Below, in pieces: positions 42,673 to 50,631 of a DNA stretch of 64,000 nucleotides. Where the stretch lies: assembly GCA_021295965.1 (NCBI GenBank), contig JAGWBI010000007.1:1-64000 (forward strand), read 5' to 3'. Under the pieces are notes generated by a model that did not search any database, was not told the DNA's origin, and saw only the letters and a program-made list of their open reading frames with translations. The translations under genes were made by a program, and so were the position numbers. The number at the start of each line of letters is the position of its first letter. Positions within the stretch are counted from its first letter, which is position 1. This DNA comes from Dehalococcoidia bacterium. GTDB taxonomy: Bacteria > Chloroflexota > Dehalococcoidia > Lucifugimonadales > UBA3495.

Positions 42673-43386
42673 ATGCCCGAGGATGCGGCAAAGCTAATCG
42701 CCCTGTGGGTCGCGGCCTATGTCATCGGAGCCGTCCCGGTTTCCTACCTTTTGGCCCGATCCGTAGGCGGCGTTGACCTGCGAAAACACGGCAGTGGCAA
42801 CGTGGGCGCCAGCAACGTCGCCAGCCAGTTGGGCAAGCCGTGGTGGTTGGTTGTCGCGGTTATAGACTTTAGCCGAGGCGCTGCTGCCCTGCTGTTGGGC
42901 CATCACCTCTTGGGCTTGGGCAGCGCGGCTTGGTTACTGATGCTGGCGCCCTTGTTCACTATCATGGGCAATAACTGGTCCCCGTTTCTGCGCTTTACGG
43001 GAGGTCGCAGCGTCGGTATCTGGGCCGGAGGCATCATCGGTTTTTCGCCGCTGTTCTTTGGCGCCGGGCTGCTGTTCTACCTGTTGGGATGGCGAGCCAC
43101 GAAGCGGTCGGCGGAATGGCTGCTGGTGGTGATGGCGGCGCTCCCGGCGTTGGCTTTGGCATGGCCGGAGCGATTCCTGCTGGCCGGCGGAACCGAGCAA
43201 ATGGCGCTCTTCACCGGCGCCGGCGCCTTGCTGATCTTGGTGAAGCGGCTGTTGTCCAACGGTACGCCACCCGCCGACCTCCCCCGCGGTTCGGTATTGG
43301 TCAATCGACTGCTGCGGGACCGCGACATCGCCGACCGGGAAAAATGGCTGGCCCGTGCCGGCAGCAACGGAAACAATGCGGGATAA
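42673..43386 (+). CDS. plsY: Glycerol-3-phosphate acyltransferase PlsY family
   Basis: A 237-residue integral membrane protein with about five helices. The PlsY motif 1 is visible as GSGNVGASNVA (usual GSGNxGATN), and motif 2 as FLRFTGGRSVG (usual FKGGKGV), each with a substitution; motif 3 is weak. PlsY transfers the acyl group of acyl-phosphate to glycerol-3-phosphate. The motif changes suggest a divergent paralogue. The stop is 6 bp before the next gene, so they are probably co-transcribed. Confidence 0.8.
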   Translation: MPEDAAKLIALWVAAYVIGAVPVSYLLARSVGGVDLRKHGSGNVGASNVASQLGKPWWLVVAVIDFSRGAAALLLGHHLLGLGSAAWLLMLAPLFTIMGNNWSPFLRFTGGRSVGIWAGGIIGFSPLFFGAGLLFYLLGWRATKRSAEWLLVVMAALPALALAWPERFLLAGGTEQMALFTGAGALLILVKRLLSNGTPPADLPRGSVLVNRLLRDRDIADREKWLARAGSNGNNAG

Positions 43387-43392
43387 CGCGAA

Positions 43393-43902
43393 ATGGCGGA
43401 ACGGCAAACAGAACCCCAGACCATAACCTGCCACTGGCACCCGACAGTGCCGACCGGGTTGTCCTGCAGCCAGTGCCGGCGTCCCATTTGCACCGAATGC
43501 ATGGTGCAGGCGCCAGTGGGGATACGCTGCCGGGAGTGCGGCCGCCCGGTACCGCTCCCGACGTTCGACGTCAGGCCGTCGAATTATGCCAAGGCGTTGG
43601 TGGTAGGGGCGGTGCTGGCAGTGTTGGGCGTGATCCTGTGGCTCACCCTCGGGTTCTTCACGGGGACGTGGTTCCTGTCCCTGATCGTCACGCCGCTGGC
43701 CGTGGGATACGCCGCCGGAGAGATCATCAGCCGCGTGGTGAATCTGAAGCGAAGCAAGGGCCTGATGTACATTGCCGGCGGCACGGTGGTTCTAACTACA
43801 CTGTTCGCGATGTTTATGACCAGCGGGCTGGTTTTGAGCCTGTGGGGTATCCTCGCTCTGATTGGCGGCGTGCTCATCGCCATCGCGCGGGTGCGGCTAT
43901 AG
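43393..43902 (+). CDS. Small membrane protein with N-terminal B-box-like zinc finger
   Basis: A 169-residue protein with a Cys/His-rich N-terminus: Cys13, His16, Cys25, Cys28, Cys33, Cys36, Cys46 and Cys49 (TCHWHPTVPTGLSCSQC, then CTEC and CREC). This resembles the B-box-type zinc finger often fused to bacterial rhomboid proteins. Four hydrophobic segments follow from residue 65. No catalytic rhomboid Ser-His pair is present. The role is unknown. Confidence 0.75.
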   Translation: MAERQTEPQTITCHWHPTVPTGLSCSQCRRPICTECMVQAPVGIRCRECGRPVPLPTFDVRPSNYAKALVVGAVLAVLGVILWLTLGFFTGTWFLSLIVTPLAVGYAAGEIISRVVNLKRSKGLMYIAGGTVVLTTLFAMFMTSGLVLSLWGILALIGGVLIAIARVRL

Positions 43903-43938
43903 CCAGCGCCCGCCGGGACGGAGCGGAGACCCTCCGAG

Positions 43939-44366
43939 CTAATCCTGGGGGTGGCGCTCCTGCCACAGGCGATTGGCGGTGTCACGGGTGACCCCAGTGG
44001 CGAACCCGCGTCGCCCCAGGTAATCCCACATCTTGCGCCGGAACGTGGCGTACGACATGTCGCCGTTCCTCAGCCAGCGTTGCGCCGCTCGTTCGCCCGC
44101 TCGGTAGGCGCTGCCCGCTTCGTCCAGTCCGTCCAGGGCGTCGTGGCGCGCAGCTCGCGGCGCAGCAGGAACGCTCCTCGGGGCTTGCGCTTTTCCCTGC
44201 TCCGGCGCCACTGCATCGCATACTCGGCGTCATCCAGGTAGCCGTAGCGTGTCAGCGAATCCAGTACGCACTCTACTACGGGCTGGGTGAAATCGCGGCC
44301 AATCCGCCGGCGCACTTCGGTGATGGCCCTCGGTTTGAAGCTCACGTAACCGAGGGCCATCTGCAT
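43939..44366 (-). pseudogene. recX: recX (RecA regulator), apparently frameshifted by a small internal deletion
   Basis: The start frame (from ATG 44366, or further upstream since in-frame DDYARAMQMALGYVSFKPR continues the RecX pattern) reads RAITEVRRRIGRDF, YGYLDDAEYAMQW and RRELRA, then leaves the RecX pattern near 44145. The downstream frame resumes with HDALDGLDEAGSAYRAGERA and AQRW, and ends at 43939. Normal RecX has about ten further residues between these blocks, so a small non-triplet deletion fits. RecX damps RecA filaments. Assembly error remains possible. It lies 50 bp after recA. Confidence 0.7.
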
Positions 44367-44416
44367 CGCCCGAGCGTAATCATCGCCGGCGTCTATTGGG
44401 GTGGGATTTGACGCCG

Positions 44417-45532
44417 CTAGTTGAGGCTGACGGCATCGGGATTGGCGATGTGCGCGGCGCCGTCCGGAGTGGAGGTTGAATGGCTGCCGTTGGCTTCAAC
44501 GTCGGACGACCCGCCCTCCGGCACATCTTCGCCCCGTATCAACGCCTCAATCTCATCCGCAATGTCGGAGCGCTCCAACAGGAAGTTCTTGGAGTTCTCC
44601 CGGCCCTGACCCAGACGGGTATCCCCGTAGGAGTAGAATGCGCCGGCCTTTTTGATGATGTTCTGGTTCACACCGATGTCCAACAGGTCGCCCATCTTGC
44701 TGATGCCCTGGTTGAACATAATGTCGAACTCGGCCACCCGGAAAGGCGCGGCAACCTTGTTTTTCACGATCCGCGCCCGGACCCGGCTGCCAATGATTTC
44801 CGAGCCTTGCTTCAGCGACTCAGTGCGGCGCAGGTCGATGCGGACGGAGCTATAGAATTTCAGGGCTCGCCCGCCCGGCGTGACCTCGGGGCTGCCGTAG
44901 CTGATGCCGATTTTCTCGCGGATCTGGTTGATGAATACCACAGCGGTACGGGAGTGGTTGATGGTTCCGGTCAGTTTCCGGAGGGCTTGGGACATCAACC
45001 GGGCCTGCATCCCGACGTGGACATCGCCCATATCGCCCTCAATCTCGGCCTGGGGAACCAGGGCAGCGACGCTGTCGATGACGACGGAATCGACGGCCCC
45101 GCTGCGTACCAACTGTTCGGTGATGTCCAGCGCCTGCTCGGCCGAGTCGGGTTGTGAGATGAGCAGGTTGTCCAGGTCCAGGCCGCAATTGGTGGCATAG
45201 TGGGGGTCCAGCGCGTGCTCGGCGTCGATATATGCAGCGAGGCCGCCCATCCGTTGCGTCTCGGTCATAACGTGGATGGCGAGGGTCGATTTGCCGGCCG
45301 ACTCGCCGCCGTAGATCTCGGTAACCCGTCCCCGTGGCAATCCCCCAACGCCCAGGGCCAGGTCCAGCGACAGGGAGCCGGTGGGGATGACGTTGGTAAT
45401 CAGGTGCGCGACCTGCTCGTTGCCGCGCATCACGGCGCCGCGGCCATGGTCCTTCTCGATCTTGCCCAGGGCAATCTCCAGCGCCGCCAGCTTGTTCTTG
45501 TCCAGGTTGAGGGTTTCGGGGTTGATCGCCAT
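44417..45532 (-). CDS. recA: Recombinase A
   Basis: A 371-residue RecA. Walker A is GGESAGKST (75-83; the usual form is GPESSGKTT), Walker [10 protein letters not shown], loop L2 and the [17 protein letters not shown] core follow. The C-terminal tail is acidic and variable. RecA drives homologous recombination and SOS self-cleavage of LexA. The recX remnant follows on the same strand. A candidate promoter with an operator-like site is at 45570-45598. Confidence 0.98.
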   Translation of the reverse strand: MAINPETLNLDKNKLAALEIALGKIEKDHGRGAVMRGNEQVAHLITNVIPTGSLSLDLALGVGGLPRGRVTEIYGGESAGKSTLAIHVMTETQRMGGLAAYIDAEHALDPHYATNCGLDLDNLLISQPDSAEQALDITEQLVRSGAVDSVVIDSVAALVPQAEIEGDMGDVHVGMQARLMSQALRKLTGTINHSRTAVVFINQIREKIGISYGSPEVTPGGRALKFYSSVRIDLRRTESLKQGSEIIGSRVRARIVKNKVAAPFRVAEFDIMFNQGISKMGDLLDIGVNQNIIKKAGAFYSYGDTRLGQGRENSKNFLLERSDIADEIEALIRGEDVPEGGSSDVEANGSHSTSTPDGAAHIANPDAVSLN

Positions 45533-45569
45533 CGCTAGCCTCCCGTGCTGCTTGGTTGCACTTGCTGAG

Positions 45570-45598
45570 ATTTTAGCACGTGCGTTCCATTAGCGCAA
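45570..45598 (-). promoter_or_regulatory. Candidate recA promoter with LexA-like operator
   Basis: On the minus strand TTGCGC (45593-45598), a 17-bp spacer and TAAAAT (45570-45575) precede recA by about 40 bp. The spacer contains GAACGCACGTGC, one mismatch from the Gram-positive-type LexA box GAAC-N4-GTTC. This is a motif match without further support. Confidence 0.35.
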
Positions 45599-45659
45599 CG
45601 GTGGGTTGACACTATTTTCGGCCGGTTTTACGGGGCCGACGGCCCCGGGATCAGAAGTC

Positions 45660-45890
45660 TCAATAACCGCCTTCAAAGCCGATGGTGACGACGCCGTTCT
45701 CGACGATGATCGGCGTAATCCGCTCCCCGCCGGACAGTTCCAGCAGGGACGGCACCTGGTCAGGCTGCTTGGAGACGTCAATCTCGGTGTAAGGCACGCG
45801 CTGGCGACGGTAGTGCATCTTGGCCTGCGCCGAAAACGGGCAGTCTGGATGGGTGTAGAGGATGATTTCGGTTTGTTCTGCAGTGGTCAA
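45660..45890 (-). CDS. Glutaredoxin-like protein, CPFS type
   Basis: A 76-residue thioredoxin-fold protein of glutaredoxin size. The active site is CPFS (Cys17 to Ser20), so it is monothiol. RITPIIV holds the cis-proline that binds glutathione or a substrate thiol, and IGFEGGY ends the domain. It could handle disulfides or carry iron-sulfur clusters. A GC-rich hairpin (GGGGCC/GGCCCC) lies just beyond its stop without a T-run. Convergent or co-directional function with recA is not apparent. Confidence 0.85.
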   Translation of the reverse strand: MTTAEQTEIILYTHPDCPFSAQAKMHYRRQRVPYTEIDVSKQPDQVPSLLELSGGERITPIIVENGVVTIGFEGGY

Positions 45891-46266
45891 TTGGGTTCTC
45901 CTGCGATCTCGGGCGTATTTCGCACCGGCTCAAGGTACGTTGAGGTGACCAAATTGTACGTAGGCGCACGGCATAACGCAACGCGACCGGCGAGCTCGTC
46001 CAGGGTCTTTCGATTCTCCAAGAAATCCCTCACCCCCTCCCGTCAAGGGAGAGGGTGAAAACTTGGGGAGGAGACCTATCCCGCAGCAGGGAGATACCCC
46101 TCAACCCAGCCCTCTCTCCTTGTGGGACAGGAAACCCTACGAGTTCGCCAGCACCTCGCCGCCGCCCGACCGCCAGGCTGGGGAACGGATTGCCAGCGTT
46201 CCGGTTGCTTGTATAATGGGCGATGTCGGCGTGATGCCGGCGAAATTCGACTGGGAGCCAATCCCA
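45891..46266. other. Gene-free 376-bp spacer with a hairpin repeat
   Basis: I see no gene. A hairpin of the CACCCCCTCCC / GGGAGAGGGTG type lies at 46031-46057, and a related CCCTCTCTCC string follows at about 46105. The start of the CoA-transferase operon promoter should lie close to 46200-46260 (TTGTATAATGG near 46208 is a possible -10 region). Confidence 0.5.
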
Positions 46267-46965
46267 ATGAAGAACAAGGTTTATACCGATTTCGATTCCG
46301 CCGTGGCCGACATGAAGGACGGCATGACGTTCATGTCGCCCGGTTTCGGCAACGTCGGGCTGGCTCGCAACCTGCTGGCCGCCGTACACCGCCTGGGCGT
46401 CAAGGAACTCACCGGGATTTCCAACAACGCCGGCAGCCTGGACGAGCGGGTGGACGTGGGCACGCTCATCGAGGCCGGCCAGGTCAAGAAGATGATCTGT
46501 GCCTTCACGGCTCCGACCCACCCGTCGCAGATCACCCCCTTCGTCCAGATGTACAACGACGGCGAACTGGACGCCGAGCTGGTGCCCCAGGGCACCCTGG
46601 CCGAACGGATGCGCGCCGCCGCCGCCGGCATCGGCGCTTTCTACACCCCCGCCAGCGTGGGGACCGAACTGGCCGAGGGCAAGGAGCACCGCGAAATCAA
46701 CGGGCGCACCTACGTACTGGAATATCCCCTGCCGGCCGACTTCGCCCTGATCCGCGCCTATCGCGCCGACACCTTCGGCAACCTGCAATTCCGCCTCACC
46801 CAGCGCAACTTCAATCCCATCATGGCCATGGCCGCCGACGTCACTGTCGTCGAGGTGGAAGACAGCATCGTCGAGCCGGGCGACATCGACCCTGACTGCG
46901 TTCACGTCCCCGGCGTTTACGTTGATCGGATTGTGAAAATACCCGAGGATGGCATCTGGGACTGA
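46267..46965 (+). CDS. CoA-transferase subunit A (3-oxoacid CoA-transferase type)
   Basis: A 232-residue family I CoA-transferase alpha subunit, with SPGFGNVGLARNLLAAV, ISNNAGSLDERVDVG and QGTLAERMRAAAAGIGAFYTP split at the usual GxGxF glycines. It pairs with the B subunit at 47077 to move CoA between succinyl-CoA or acetyl-CoA and a 3-oxo- or other acid. ATG 46267 has GGGAG 9 nt upstream; longer starts would begin in low-coding DNA. Confidence 0.93.
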   Translation: MKNKVYTDFDSAVADMKDGMTFMSPGFGNVGLARNLLAAVHRLGVKELTGISNNAGSLDERVDVGTLIEAGQVKKMICAFTAPTHPSQITPFVQMYNDGELDAELVPQGTLAERMRAAAAGIGAFYTPASVGTELAEGKEHREINGRTYVLEYPLPADFALIRAYRADTFGNLQFRLTQRNFNPIMAMAADVTVVEVEDSIVEPGDIDPDCVHVPGVYVDRIVKIPEDGIWD

Positions 46966-46979
46966 CTAATCGCCACCAC

Positions 46980-47062
46980 GTAGGGACGATAAATTTTCGC
47001 CCCTACCCTACGCCCTTAATTCTATTGCCTATCAAATTGTAGGGGCAACCCTTGTGGTTGCC
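46980..47062. repeat. Two short inverted repeats between the CoA-transferase subunits
   Basis: GTAGGGACG...CGCCCCTAC (46980-47006) is an imperfect copy of the 21813 palindrome family; GGCAACC...GGTTGCC (47043-47062) is a second hairpin. They separate the two subunit genes, and the second ends 14 bp before the scoB-type ATG, close to its ribosome site. Confidence 0.65.
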
Positions 47063-47076
47063 AAAGGAGTGCCACG

Positions 47077-47766
47077 ATGACTACCGCCGATAAGCCCCGC
47101 CTGTCCCGGCAGACGATGTGCGACCGCCTCGCCATGGAGTTCCAGGACGGCTGGATCGTGAACTTGGGCGTCGGGATGCCGACGCTGTGCTCCAACTACC
47201 TGGAATGCGAGCCGGACAAGGAGATCATCTTCCACTCCGAAAACGGCGTCATCGGCTTCGGCCCGCTGGCCCCGGCCGGCGAGGAGGACCGGCACCTGGT
47301 CAACGCCGGCGGGCAGAACGTGGTGGCCCTCCCCGGCATGGCCATCGTTCATCATGCCGACTCCTTCGGCCTCATCCGCAAGGGCATGGTGGACGTCACG
47401 GTGATGGGCGCCTACGAGGTATCGGAGAACGGCGACTTCGCCAACTGGCGCATCCCCGTCCGCAAGGGCGGCGGCATCGGCGGCGCTATGGACCTGGCGG
47501 CCTGCGCCAAGCGCGTCTTCATCGCCATGGAGCACAACCAGCGCAACGGCGCCCCCCGCGTCCTCAAGCAGTGCGCCCTGCCCATCACCGCCCCCGGCGT
47601 CGTAAAGCTCCTGGCCACCGACCTGGGCCTATTCGAGATAACCGAAAACGGCTTCGTCCTGAAAGAAAACGCCCCCGGCTGGTCCCCCGAGGACATCCAA
47701 GAGCAGACCGAGGCCGAGTTGATAGTAGCCGACGACCTGCGGGAGATACGGGTGCGGCCAAGTTAG
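47077..47766 (+). CDS. CoA-transferase subunit B (3-oxoacid CoA-transferase type)
   Basis: A 229-residue beta subunit with the catalytic glutamate Glu55 in HSENGVIGFGPL, which forms the glutamyl-CoA thioester. VNLGVGMPTLCSNYL, NAGGQNVVALPG and GGIGGAMDLAACAK are family blocks. It forms the transferase with the subunit at 46267. AAAGGAG lies 7 nt before the ATG. Substrate cannot be set from sequence. Confidence 0.94.
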   Translation: MTTADKPRLSRQTMCDRLAMEFQDGWIVNLGVGMPTLCSNYLECEPDKEIIFHSENGVIGFGPLAPAGEEDRHLVNAGGQNVVALPGMAIVHHADSFGLIRKGMVDVTVMGAYEVSENGDFANWRIPVRKGGGIGGAMDLAACAKRVFIAMEHNQRNGAPRVLKQCALPITAPGVVKLLATDLGLFEITENGFVLKENAPGWSPEDIQEQTEAELIVADDLREIRVRPS

Positions 47767-47821
47767 CAAGTCGCCAAGCCGACAATATCGTGGGCGGCGC
47801 AAAGATAGCGTCGCCCGCATT

Positions 47822-48460
47822 TTATTGCGTGGGGAACCAGCGTTGCAGGGTGGTTCGGAACTTCTGAAAAGCGCGGTCCTGGCAGCGAGCGAGGCTGACG
47901 GTGCGGGCCAGATATTCGTACAGTCTTCGGGAACGCGGTTCTCTCTGCAAATCTAGGATGGCTTCTATTGCGCTTTTGGGGTCGTCGGGTTTATGGTTCC
48001 CTACGGACAAATACCCATTGCGTATGAGCCACTCTCTTATATTCTGTGTATGTGACCAACCGACGAACTGCTGGAGTTGCTGGAATGAGGCTCCGAACAT
48101 CCAGGCCTCAAGCTCCGGTTCGATCACGACGAACACGACGCTGCCTGGAGTCCAGCCGTTGGTTTCATAAAATTGTTCCAGGTTTCGCTCCAAATCAGGA
48201 GCGGTGATCTGACTTACACCGCAACCGTCATAATCGAACATTACCAAAGCGTATTGATACTCGTCACGCAATGGCCGCAAAATACCCTCAGACGCCGTCC
48301 GGCAACCAGAGTCTTGATGAGGATGGCTCTGGACCTCGAAAGTGATCTCCCGTATGCCCAACGCCGGCCGACGGTTGCCGAGTAGCGTCTCAACCGTACG
48401 TTTCATCTGCGAGTCTGCTACGAGAACGAGGAGATCTCGAACTTCGCGATTCAGCATCAT
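47822..48460 (-). CDS. TOPRIM-like (DUF4276-type) protein paired with AAA ATPase
   Basis: A 212-residue protein with a TOPRIM-like layout: LVLVADSQMKRTVETLL at the N-terminus, an acidic pair in MFDYDGCG (Asp76, Asp78) and VVIEPELEAWMFG (Glu114-Trp120), which matches the catalytic Glu/Trp block of DUF4276-type proteins. The start ATG overlaps the ATPase stop as ATGA. Two-gene AAA + TOPRIM modules, for example OLD-related and PARIS-type systems, are known anti-phage effectors; that this is one is inference. Confidence 0.65.
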   Translation of the reverse strand: MMLNREVRDLLVLVADSQMKRTVETLLGNRRPALGIREITFEVQSHPHQDSGCRTASEGILRPLRDEYQYALVMFDYDGCGVSQITAPDLERNLEQFYETNGWTPGSVVFVVIEPELEAWMFGASFQQLQQFVGWSHTQNIREWLIRNGYLSVGNHKPDDPKSAIEAILDLQREPRSRRLYEYLARTVSLARCQDRAFQKFRTTLQRWFPTQ

Positions 48461-49734
48461 GCAAGGATCCCAGAGGCGAAGAAAGTTCCCAGATCGGTCT
48501 CGTTTTGCCATTTCATCAGGCGTGGGTGCGATGATCCGGGAATTACATCTACCACGCCATAGTCAGTTCTACCGAAGCACAGCAGGTGCTTCACGTTAGC
48601 GATCGCTACGAATTCCGGTGAATGCGTCGCCAGAAGGACTTGGGCATCGTAAACCGATGAGAGCGAGTCGAAAACGTCTTGAAGCGCCCCTGGATGGATA
48701 CCGTTCTCCGGCTCTTCGATCATGTACAAGCCGTTTGCCTGGGGCATATAAGCCAACACGGTCAGGGCCAATAGCCGGAGCGTGCCATCTGAAACCTTCC
48801 ATGAAGGTACCTCTAGACCGTTGCGGTATTTGAGCATCAAATACTTATGCCTGTCGTCGGCACGATCGATCACCTTGACGGATTCAAAACCATGCAGGGC
48901 TCCTTGTACATGACCAATCCAGTCTTGAGTTCGTTTGGGCGCCTGCACCTGCATATAGTCTACGACCCAAGGTATGTTCGATCCGTCGCGCAAGAAATCA
49001 GTTCCCACGCCCGGTCGGCTAGCTTGGCGCATCCGCTCGCTGCTGAGCGACACGCTCATTACGCTCTCCCGAAGGTAAGCCGAAACCCTAGTAGTTGCCG
49101 GATAATCTCCGATGCTGTCCGGCAGGATAGACATAGCAGACCGGTCGGCGCTCAAGCTGAATGCCGGTCGCCAGCCCTGCGTACCCGGGTCATTGACGGT
49201 TTCAGGATGATATCTGCTACGCCCGGTGTTGCTCTTACTAAATACCATGCGAGTGCCTGGAGATTGCCTTTGCATGATAGTAACCATTGGCGCTAGCGGG
49301 TCCGGAAACATCCACAATTGGCGTTCTTGGGACGACTTGTCGGAAATAAGCGTCCCCCGCTCCTCTTGCAAACTGACCCGGCCAGTTTCTATGTTTGTCC
49401 CGATAGCTAGCTGATATCGAAACCGGCTGAATCGGGGACCGAGGGGGATCAGCGATTGGATGTCATCAGGCAGATCAAATTCCAGCGCGATCTCGAACCG
49501 TTGCTTCTCTGGTTCGTCCGGCCGGCCCCACACCAGATCGGCAAAATTAGACGTGCGCCGCTCACAGGCCGCCTCGACGCCATCCCGCACCACTTCGGAG
49601 ACGAACTTGATGGCGTCCATCAGCGTGCTTTTCCCGCTGGAGTTGGGGCCGATGAGCACGTGGAAGCGGTCCATCGGCACATCCACGTACCGCAGACAAC
49701 CGTAGTTGAGCACCTGTATCCGGTTGATAATCAT
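48457..49734 (-). CDS. RecF/OLD-like AAA ATPase, probable defence component
   Basis: A 425-residue ABC/SMC-type ATPase starting MIINRIQVLNYGCLRYVDV with Walker A GPNSSGKS (29-36). The signature-like VSDGTLRLLALTVLAYM and Walker B LYMIEEPENGIHP with a LLATHSPEFV H-loop complete the head domain (AAA_21-type). No nuclease domain is fused; the TOPRIM-like partner follows with a 4-bp overlap. Such ATPases sense phage or DNA states in several abortive systems. No other defence genes are nearby. Confidence 0.85.
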   Translation of the reverse strand: MIINRIQVLNYGCLRYVDVPMDRFHVLIGPNSSGKSTLMDAIKFVSEVVRDGVEAACERRTSNFADLVWGRPDEPEKQRFEIALEFDLPDDIQSLIPLGPRFSRFRYQLAIGTNIETGRVSLQEERGTLISDKSSQERQLWMFPDPLAPMVTIMQRQSPGTRMVFSKSNTGRSRYHPETVNDPGTQGWRPAFSLSADRSAMSILPDSIGDYPATTRVSAYLRESVMSVSLSSERMRQASRPGVGTDFLRDGSNIPWVVDYMQVQAPKRTQDWIGHVQGALHGFESVKVIDRADDRHKYLMLKYRNGLEVPSWKVSDGTLRLLALTVLAYMPQANGLYMIEEPENGIHPGALQDVFDSLSSVYDAQVLLATHSPEFVAIANVKHLLCFGRTDYGVVDVIPGSSHPRLMKWQNETDLGTFFASGILA

Positions 49735-49781
49735 GGCTGCTCCGCAGGCCCTGCGGCCGGATAATCGGCGCTACTTCATCA

Positions 49782-50534
49782 TCACCCGAAAAACCCCTGC
49801 CCGCCGTTCACATGCACCGTCTGCCCGGTGATGAAGCCGCCGTCGTCGGTGCAGAGGAAGGTTACCGTGGAGGCTATTTCGTCGGGCTTGCCCTGGCGGC
49901 CCAGGGGGATGCCGGAGGAGTCGGGGACGCGGCCGGCATACCACTCGGGATTGGCGCGGCTGGTGTCGATGCTGCCGGGGGACACGACGTTGACCCGAAT
50001 GTTGTGGGGCGCGAACTCGGAGGCCAGGCTGCGGGCCATGCCGACTATGCCCATCTTGGCCGCCGACACGTGGGCCCGCAGCGGGCTGCCCCGGAAGGCT
50101 CCGTCGCCGGTCAAAAACACGATGCGCCCGAAGTTGTTGTCCACCATCTGCTGTATGACGCCCCGGGTCGTGTAGAAGGCGCCGTCCAGCACAACCCCGC
50201 GGACATGCTCCCAGTCTTCCAGCGTCACCTCGGTGAAGGGTTTGTGGGGCCGGATGGCGGCGTTGTTCACCAGGATATCGACGTGGCCGAAGGTTGACAT
50301 GGCGGCGTCGATCATGGCGTCCACCTGGTCCTTCTGGGACACGTCGGCCAGAACGGGCAGCGCCTTGACGCCCAACTCCTCCACCGCCGCGGCGGTGGCC
50401 TCGGCTTCGTCCCGGTTGCTGCGGGCGTTAACGACGATGTTGGCGCCCTCGGCGGCCATCATCAAAGCGGTAGCCCGACCGATGTTGCGGCCCGAGCCTG
50501 TAATCAACGCTACTCTGCCGTCCAGTTTGCCCAT
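49782..50534 (-). CDS. Short-chain dehydrogenase/reductase with missing catalytic tyrosine
   Basis: A 250-residue classical-size SDR: nucleotide loop ITGSGRNIGRA (glycine pattern TGxxxGIG with R/N), NNAA at DILVNNAAIRPH, C-terminal GRQGKPDEIASTVTFLCTDD. The catalytic Y-x3-K motif should lie in PLRAHVSAAKMG, where Tyr is Val (VSAAK) next to a His. The enzyme may be altered in mechanism or have lost oxidoreductase activity. FabG-like overall; substrate unknown. Confidence 0.85.
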   Translation of the reverse strand: MGKLDGRVALITGSGRNIGRATALMMAAEGANIVVNARSNRDEAEATAAAVEELGVKALPVLADVSQKDQVDAMIDAAMSTFGHVDILVNNAAIRPHKPFTEVTLEDWEHVRGVVLDGAFYTTRGVIQQMVDNNFGRIVFLTGDGAFRGSPLRAHVSAAKMGIVGMARSLASEFAPHNIRVNVVSPGSIDTSRANPEWYAGRVPDSSGIPLGRQGKPDEIASTVTFLCTDDGGFITGQTVHVNGGQGFFG

Positions 50535-50631
50535 AGTGCTGCACCTCTCTGCGAATCCGCCCGAAATGGTACGGGATTGTACGCGGCATTATAGCGCACT
50601 ACCCGCGCGCTCCCTATATACTTAAGCCCAT

